Made by a program: the position numbers and the translations under genes
Part shown: one piece after another, positions 43,586 to 46,708 of the stretch
Numbering within the stretch: position 1 is the first letter of the stretch
Layout of the letters: each line of letters opens with the position of its first letter
Notes under the pieces: generated by a model
What the model saw: only the letters and a program-made list of their open reading frames with translations
Database searches by the model: none
What the model was told of the DNA's origin: nothing
NCBI RefSeq assembly: GCF_024331145.1
Contig: NZ_JANDJO010000005.1
Span: forward strand, 1 to 46,708
Direction of reading: 5' to 3'
From: Shimia sp. CNT1-13L.2
GTDB taxonomy: Bacteria > Pseudomonadota > Alphaproteobacteria > Rhodobacterales > Rhodobacteraceae
Length of the DNA: 46,708 bases

Positions 43586-43867
43586 TTATTGTCCGTTGAG
43601 ACGGTCACGCAGCAGTTTGCCCGTCTTGAAGAAGGGCACGTGTTTCTCTTCGACTTCAACCGATTCACCGGTGCGCGGGTTGCGGCCCACGCGGGCATCC
43701 CGTTTCTTCACCGAGAACGCCCCGAAGCCACGAAGCTCAACACGATCGCCACGCGACATTGCGTTGGTGATCTCTTCAAAGATCGTATTCACGATCCGCT
43801 CAACGTCCCTCTGGTACAAGTGAGGGTTCTCATCAGCGATCTTCTGAATCAGTTCCGAACGGATCAT
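43586..43867 (-). CDS. ihfB: Integration host factor beta subunit
   Basis: This 93-residue HU/IHF-family protein has [20 protein letters not shown], the beta-type [30 protein letters not shown] with the DNA-intercalating Pro arm and [14 protein letters not shown]. With IhfA it bends DNA at specific sites, which also helps integrases of island elements. GGGAGAG precedes the start. It lies downstream of rpsA, the usual arrangement. Confidence 0.95.
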   Translation of the reverse strand: MIRSELIQKIADENPHLYQRDVERIVNTIFEEITNAMSRGDRVELRGFGAFSVKKRDARVGRNPRTGESVEVEEKHVPFFKTGKLLRDRLNGQ

Positions 43868-44115
43868 CGGTTATCTCTCCCTGGGCGTGCACGTCTTGTC
43901 GCTTGCATCACAGGAACTATAGGAACAATCGTTCAAAACGGAAACAGATACGACGGGGGCAAGTCGTAAAATCGCCCGAAATCGACAGGTTTTTGCACGG
44001 ATCGGCAGTTCCCCGCCGGTCATTCTCCATGCCAGCCCGACAAATGCGCGCTGCACCTGCAGAAAGAACTCATTGATTCGGAACGAAAAAGGTCTGGGTG
44101 TTTCGACCAAACGAG

Positions 44116-44149
44116 AAACGAAAAACCCCGCACCGGATGGTGCGGGGTT
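44116..44149 (-). terminator. Rho-independent terminator after rpsA
   Basis: On the minus strand an 11-bp stem (AACCCCGCACC and its complement, 4-base loop) is followed by a T run (TTT after the stem, then CGTTT), 33 bases past the rpsA stop. It separates rpsA from ihfB. Confidence 0.85.
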
Positions 44150-44181
44150 CCAATTTTGCACGGATGCAAAGACGCGAACGA

Positions 44182-45861
44182 TTAGTCGCCGGTCTTCAGT
44201 GCTGCACCCAGGATGTCGCCCAGCGATGCACCCGAGTCCGACGAACCGTACTGTTCCACGGCCTCTTTCTCTTCGGCGATCTCGCGTGCCTTGATCGACA
44301 GGCCAAGACGACGGGTCTTGCTGTCAACGTTGGTGACGCGGACGTCGATCTTGTCGCCTTCCGAGAAACGCTCGGGGCGCTGCTCTGCACGGTCGCGCGA
44401 CAGGTCCGAACGACGGATGAACGACTTCATGCCTTCGTACTCGACCTCGATGCCGCCGTCTTCGATCGCGGTGACTTCTACGGTGATGACCGAGCCACGC
44501 TTCACGCCGCCGGTTGCTTCGGCAAACTTATCACCGCCCAGGGCTTTGATCGAGAGCGAGATACGCTCTTTGTCAACGTCAACTTCCGAAACAACGGCTT
44601 TGACAACGTCGCCCTTCTTGTAGTTCTGGATGGCGTCTTCGCCACGCTCGTCCCACGAGATGTCGCTGAGGTGAACCATGCCGTCGATGTCGTTGTCGAG
44701 GCCGATGAACAGACCGAATTCGGTGATGTTCTTGACTTCGCCTTCGACCTCGGTGCCTTCCGGGTGAGTTTCCGCGAAAACTTCCCACGGGTTGCGCATG
44801 GTCTGCTTGAGGCCCAGCGAAACGCGGCGCTTGGCACCGTCGATTTCCAGAACCATGACTTCGACTTCCTGCGAGGTCGAAACGATCTTGCCGGGGTGAA
44901 CGTTCTTCTTGGTCCAGGACATTTCCGAAACGTGGACCAGGCCTTCGACACCAGGCTCCAGTTCGACGAACGCACCGTAGTCGGTGATGTTGGTCACGCG
45001 GCCGGTGTGTACCGATTCCAGCGGGTACTTGGCAGCAACCAGATCCCACGGATCTTCTTGCAGCTGCTTCATGCCCAGGCTGATGCGGTGGGTTTCTTTG
45101 TTGATCTTGATGACCTGAACCTTGACGGTTTCGCCGATCGACAGGATCTCCGACGGGTGGTTCACACGGCGCCATGCCATGTCGGTGACGTGCAGCAGGC
45201 CGTCAACGCCGCCCAGGTCAACGAATGCACCGTACTCGGTGATGTTCTTGACAACACCCTCGACGGCTTGACCTTCGGACAGGTTGCCGATGACTTCTGC
45301 ACGCTGTTCGGCGCGCGACTCTTCCAGGATGGCGCGACGCGAAACAACGATGTTGCCACGACGACGGTCCATTTTCAGGATTTGGAACGGCTGCTTCAGA
45401 CCCATCAGCGGGCCAGCGTCACGTACCGGACGTACGTCAACTTGCGAGCCGGGCAGGAAGGCAACAGCGCCGCCAAGGTCGACAGTGAAGCCGCCTTTGA
45501 CGCGGCCGAAGATCGCGCCTTCGACGCGTGCATCGTCTGCGTATGCTTTTTCCAGGCGGTCCCATGCTTCTTCACGACGGGCCATCTCGCGCGAGATAAC
45601 AGCTTCGCCACGGGCGTTTTCAGCTGCGCGCAGGAAGACTTCTACTTCGTCGCCAACAGCGATTTCAGGAGCTTCACCGGGGTTTGCGAATTCTTTCAGA
45701 TCAACGCGGCCTTCCATTTTGTAGCCTACGTCGATGATGGCTTGGCCTGCTTCAACAGCGATGACTTTGCCTTTGACAACCGAACCCTCGTTCGGGGTGT
45801 CCATTTCGAAGCTTTCGTTAAGGAGGGCTTCGAATTCCTCCATCGATACGTTTTGAGCCAT
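44182..45861 (-). CDS. rpsA: Ribosomal protein bS1
   Basis: This 559-residue protein has six S1/OB repeats, each with a G-x-V-x-x-I-T-x-[YF]-G-x-[FV]-V-x-L type core, for example VEGVVKNITEYGAFVDLGGV, HTGRVTNITDYGAFVELEPG and VEGEVKNITEFGLFIGLDND. It begins MAQNVSMEEFEALLNESFEM. The length matches alphaproteobacterial S1. AAGGAAC lies about nine bases before the ATG. It binds mRNA on the 30S subunit and helps initiation on weak ribosomal binding sites. Confidence 0.97.
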   Translation of the reverse strand: MAQNVSMEEFEALLNESFEMDTPNEGSVVKGKVIAVEAGQAIIDVGYKMEGRVDLKEFANPGEAPEIAVGDEVEVFLRAAENARGEAVISREMARREEAWDRLEKAYADDARVEGAIFGRVKGGFTVDLGGAVAFLPGSQVDVRPVRDAGPLMGLKQPFQILKMDRRRGNIVVSRRAILEESRAEQRAEVIGNLSEGQAVEGVVKNITEYGAFVDLGGVDGLLHVTDMAWRRVNHPSEILSIGETVKVQVIKINKETHRISLGMKQLQEDPWDLVAAKYPLESVHTGRVTNITDYGAFVELEPGVEGLVHVSEMSWTKKNVHPGKIVSTSQEVEVMVLEIDGAKRRVSLGLKQTMRNPWEVFAETHPEGTEVEGEVKNITEFGLFIGLDNDIDGMVHLSDISWDERGEDAIQNYKKGDVVKAVVSEVDVDKERISLSIKALGGDKFAEATGGVKRGSVITVEVTAIEDGGIEVEYEGMKSFIRRSDLSRDRAEQRPERFSEGDKIDVRVTNVDSKTRRLGLSIKAREIAEEKEAVEQYGSSDSGASLGDILGAALKTGD

Positions 45862-46166
45862 GTGGTCTCAGGTTCCTTTACTAACGTTTTTGCGGGCCGC
45901 GCGGTTGTCTCCGCCGGTCTTGGTTTCGTTACGTCCCGGGCCGTTTGACCAAGAATTCGGACGCGGTGTCACAAACAAACAATAAGGGCCGGAGGAATTC
46001 CTCGGGCCCTACTCACCACATCCGCGACTCTTGACGGTCTCTGGACAGGGCGCGTTTAGACCGTTTCGCGCAATGATGCAAGGCCATCCCTTGATTTAAG
46101 ACAAGTCCCCGCGTCCAGCGCTCCGCTATGGAAGGAAAACTCGAACGGACAATGGGACTGCTACGC
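45862..46166. other. Divergent region upstream of rpsA
   Basis: These 305 bases contain the rpsA leader and promoter and, on the other strand, the promoter of the small secreted protein. No gene is evident. GC-rich stretches near 45890-45945 could form leader structure, but no specific element is recognised. Confidence 0.4.
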
Positions 46167-46574
46167 ATGAAACTCACCAAACGCATCTTCCTGGCCAATC
46201 TTGTGGCCCTGACCGCCCTGCCTTCCGCGATGTTTGCCGAGGACGATCCCATCCTCGCGGACGCCAACTTCCGTCTGACCTTTATTTTTAACGATCCCCA
46301 AGGGGCAACCGGAACAGTTCCCGTTGCGCCCGAAGACGTGGTCAAGGCCGTCGATATGGGCCCCAAAACCGGCCTGCCCTACCTTGCCGGTATCGTCAGC
46401 ACCGCGGCTGCGGCCCAGATGACCAATTTCCCGACCGGGGAAACCCAAGCCCTCGAACTGGTCGTGCGCGAAGGCCTGATCGGCGTTGCCCACGGCAAAG
46501 TCGCCATCCGAGACCTGCCCTTCGATCTGAACGAGGCCGGATGGAAAGGCGTCCTGTCGGTCACCCGCCCGTAA
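46167..46574 (+). CDS. Uncharacterised exported protein
   Basis: The start at 46167 gives a signal peptide MKLTKRIFLANLVALTALPS ending in AMFA; 46152 is an alternative start. The mature part, about 110 residues, includes DANFRLTFIFNDPQGATGTV, DMGPKTGLPYLAGIVSTAAA and LVVREGLIGVAHGKVAIRDL. No family is recognised. It is probably periplasmic. Confidence 0.65.
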   Translation: MKLTKRIFLANLVALTALPSAMFAEDDPILADANFRLTFIFNDPQGATGTVPVAPEDVVKAVDMGPKTGLPYLAGIVSTAAAAQMTNFPTGETQALELVVREGLIGVAHGKVAIRDLPFDLNEAGWKGVLSVTRP

Positions 46575-46584
46575 TGATCCGCGG

Positions 46585-46622
46585 CGCGCGGACGATGGGC
46601 AACTCGCCTCATTGTCCGCGCG
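46585..46622. terminator. Strong hairpin, possibly bidirectional terminator
   Basis: A 13-bp stem with one wobble pair (46585-46597 against 46610-46622, 12-base loop) follows the exported-protein gene, with AATTTT shortly after on the plus strand. It also sits beyond the stop of the converging partial gene. Confidence 0.6.
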
Positions 46623-46661
46623 ACATAATTTTCCTGCGGGCTTGAGCCCGGCGCCGACCGC

Positions 46662-46708
46662 CTAAAGCTGCGCCAAACGATCCCGTTTCAAGGTCGCCAC
46701 TTCTGCAC
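46662..46708 (-). CDS. Partial gene, C-terminal end only
   Basis: On the minus strand a frame enters from the right edge and reads AEVATLKRDRLAQL before TAG at 46664-46662. It is convergent with the exported-protein gene, with the hairpin between. Too short to identify. Confidence 0.3.
   Translation of the reverse strand, partial: AEVATLKRDRLAQL

Noticed and set aside
44098..45948. 616-codon plus-strand frame opposite rpsA
   Set aside because: Shadow of the S1 gene; the Asp/Val/Phe-rich product mirrors S1 codon use.
1..46708. CRISPR array or phage structural genes
   Set aside because: No regularly spaced repeats of CRISPR type and no capsid, tail or terminase motifs were seen anywhere.

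Overview
The window looks like a Roseobacter-group alphaproteobacterium (Rhodobacteraceae). The right part carries a high-GC housekeeping block with gene orders usual for that family: rpsA-ihfB-lapA-like-trpF-trpB on the minus strand, with ychF, trpA, lldD, rplY and pth nearby. The left part (1 to about 25,990) is an accessory region that is visibly poorer in GC and rich in IS3-family elements. It ends at the 3' end of a tRNA-Ser(GCT) gene (25994-26083, minus), next to a tyrosine integrase and an AlpA-type DNA-binding gene. I read it as a genomic island integrated at that tRNA. Its far end is probably outside the window.

Island, left to right. A truncated nuclease gene lies at the window edge. 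A battered zone follows (400-5980): a decayed IS3 element, a 251-bp second copy of the 3' end of the island integrase, an intact IS3 element, a P4-type integrase remnant, a NarL/FixJ response regulator (3472-4092) and a mosaic of three IS3 elements. Next is the cargo of interest (6082-21917). It has a stand-alone degenerate receiver protein, a RimK/glutathione-synthetase-like ATP-grasp protein and a cyanophycin-synthetase-like ATP-grasp protein without the Mur-ligase half. These converge with a leftward series: a second cyanophycin-synthetase-like ATP-grasp paralogue, then hfaA, hfaB and a giant (about 1,500-residue) repetitive hfaD, a secreted peptidoglycan-binding-domain protein and a glycosyltransferase. 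Beyond an IS copy sits a dethiobiotin-synthetase-like P-loop protein. Another IS3 element, the integrase, the alpA-like gene and the tRNA follow.

How the cargo may work (inference). HfaA/HfaB/HfaD are the holdfast-anchor proteins known from Caulobacter. HfaB is a CsgG-type outer-membrane pore, HfaA a small curlin-like protein and HfaD a large repetitive adhesin. Three ATP-grasp ligases, a BioD-like P-loop enzyme and a glycosyltransferase are interleaved with or adjacent to this export and adhesion module. This suggests a surface structure that is built or decorated with an amide-linked or glycosylated component, controlled by a two-component-type regulator. I know of no described system with this composition, and it is the main finding.

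Other points of interest are two small related hairpin elements inserted in one transposase gene, a 251-bp direct repeat flanking about 22.7 kb that includes the whole adhesin locus, and a cluster of three palindromes at the frameshifted end of a small gene between trpF and trpB.

Core region (26,167 to end): a methyltransferase, a GNAT/CelD-type acyltransferase, YchF, a PagL-like lipid A deacylase, TrpA, a membrane protein, a lactate-type FMN dehydrogenase, an orphan PD-(D/E)XK nuclease-like protein, L25, Pth, DUF2332, a serine hydrolase, DUF2237, a hypothetical, an FAD oxidoreductase, TrpB, TrpF, a LapA-domain protein, IHF beta and S1.
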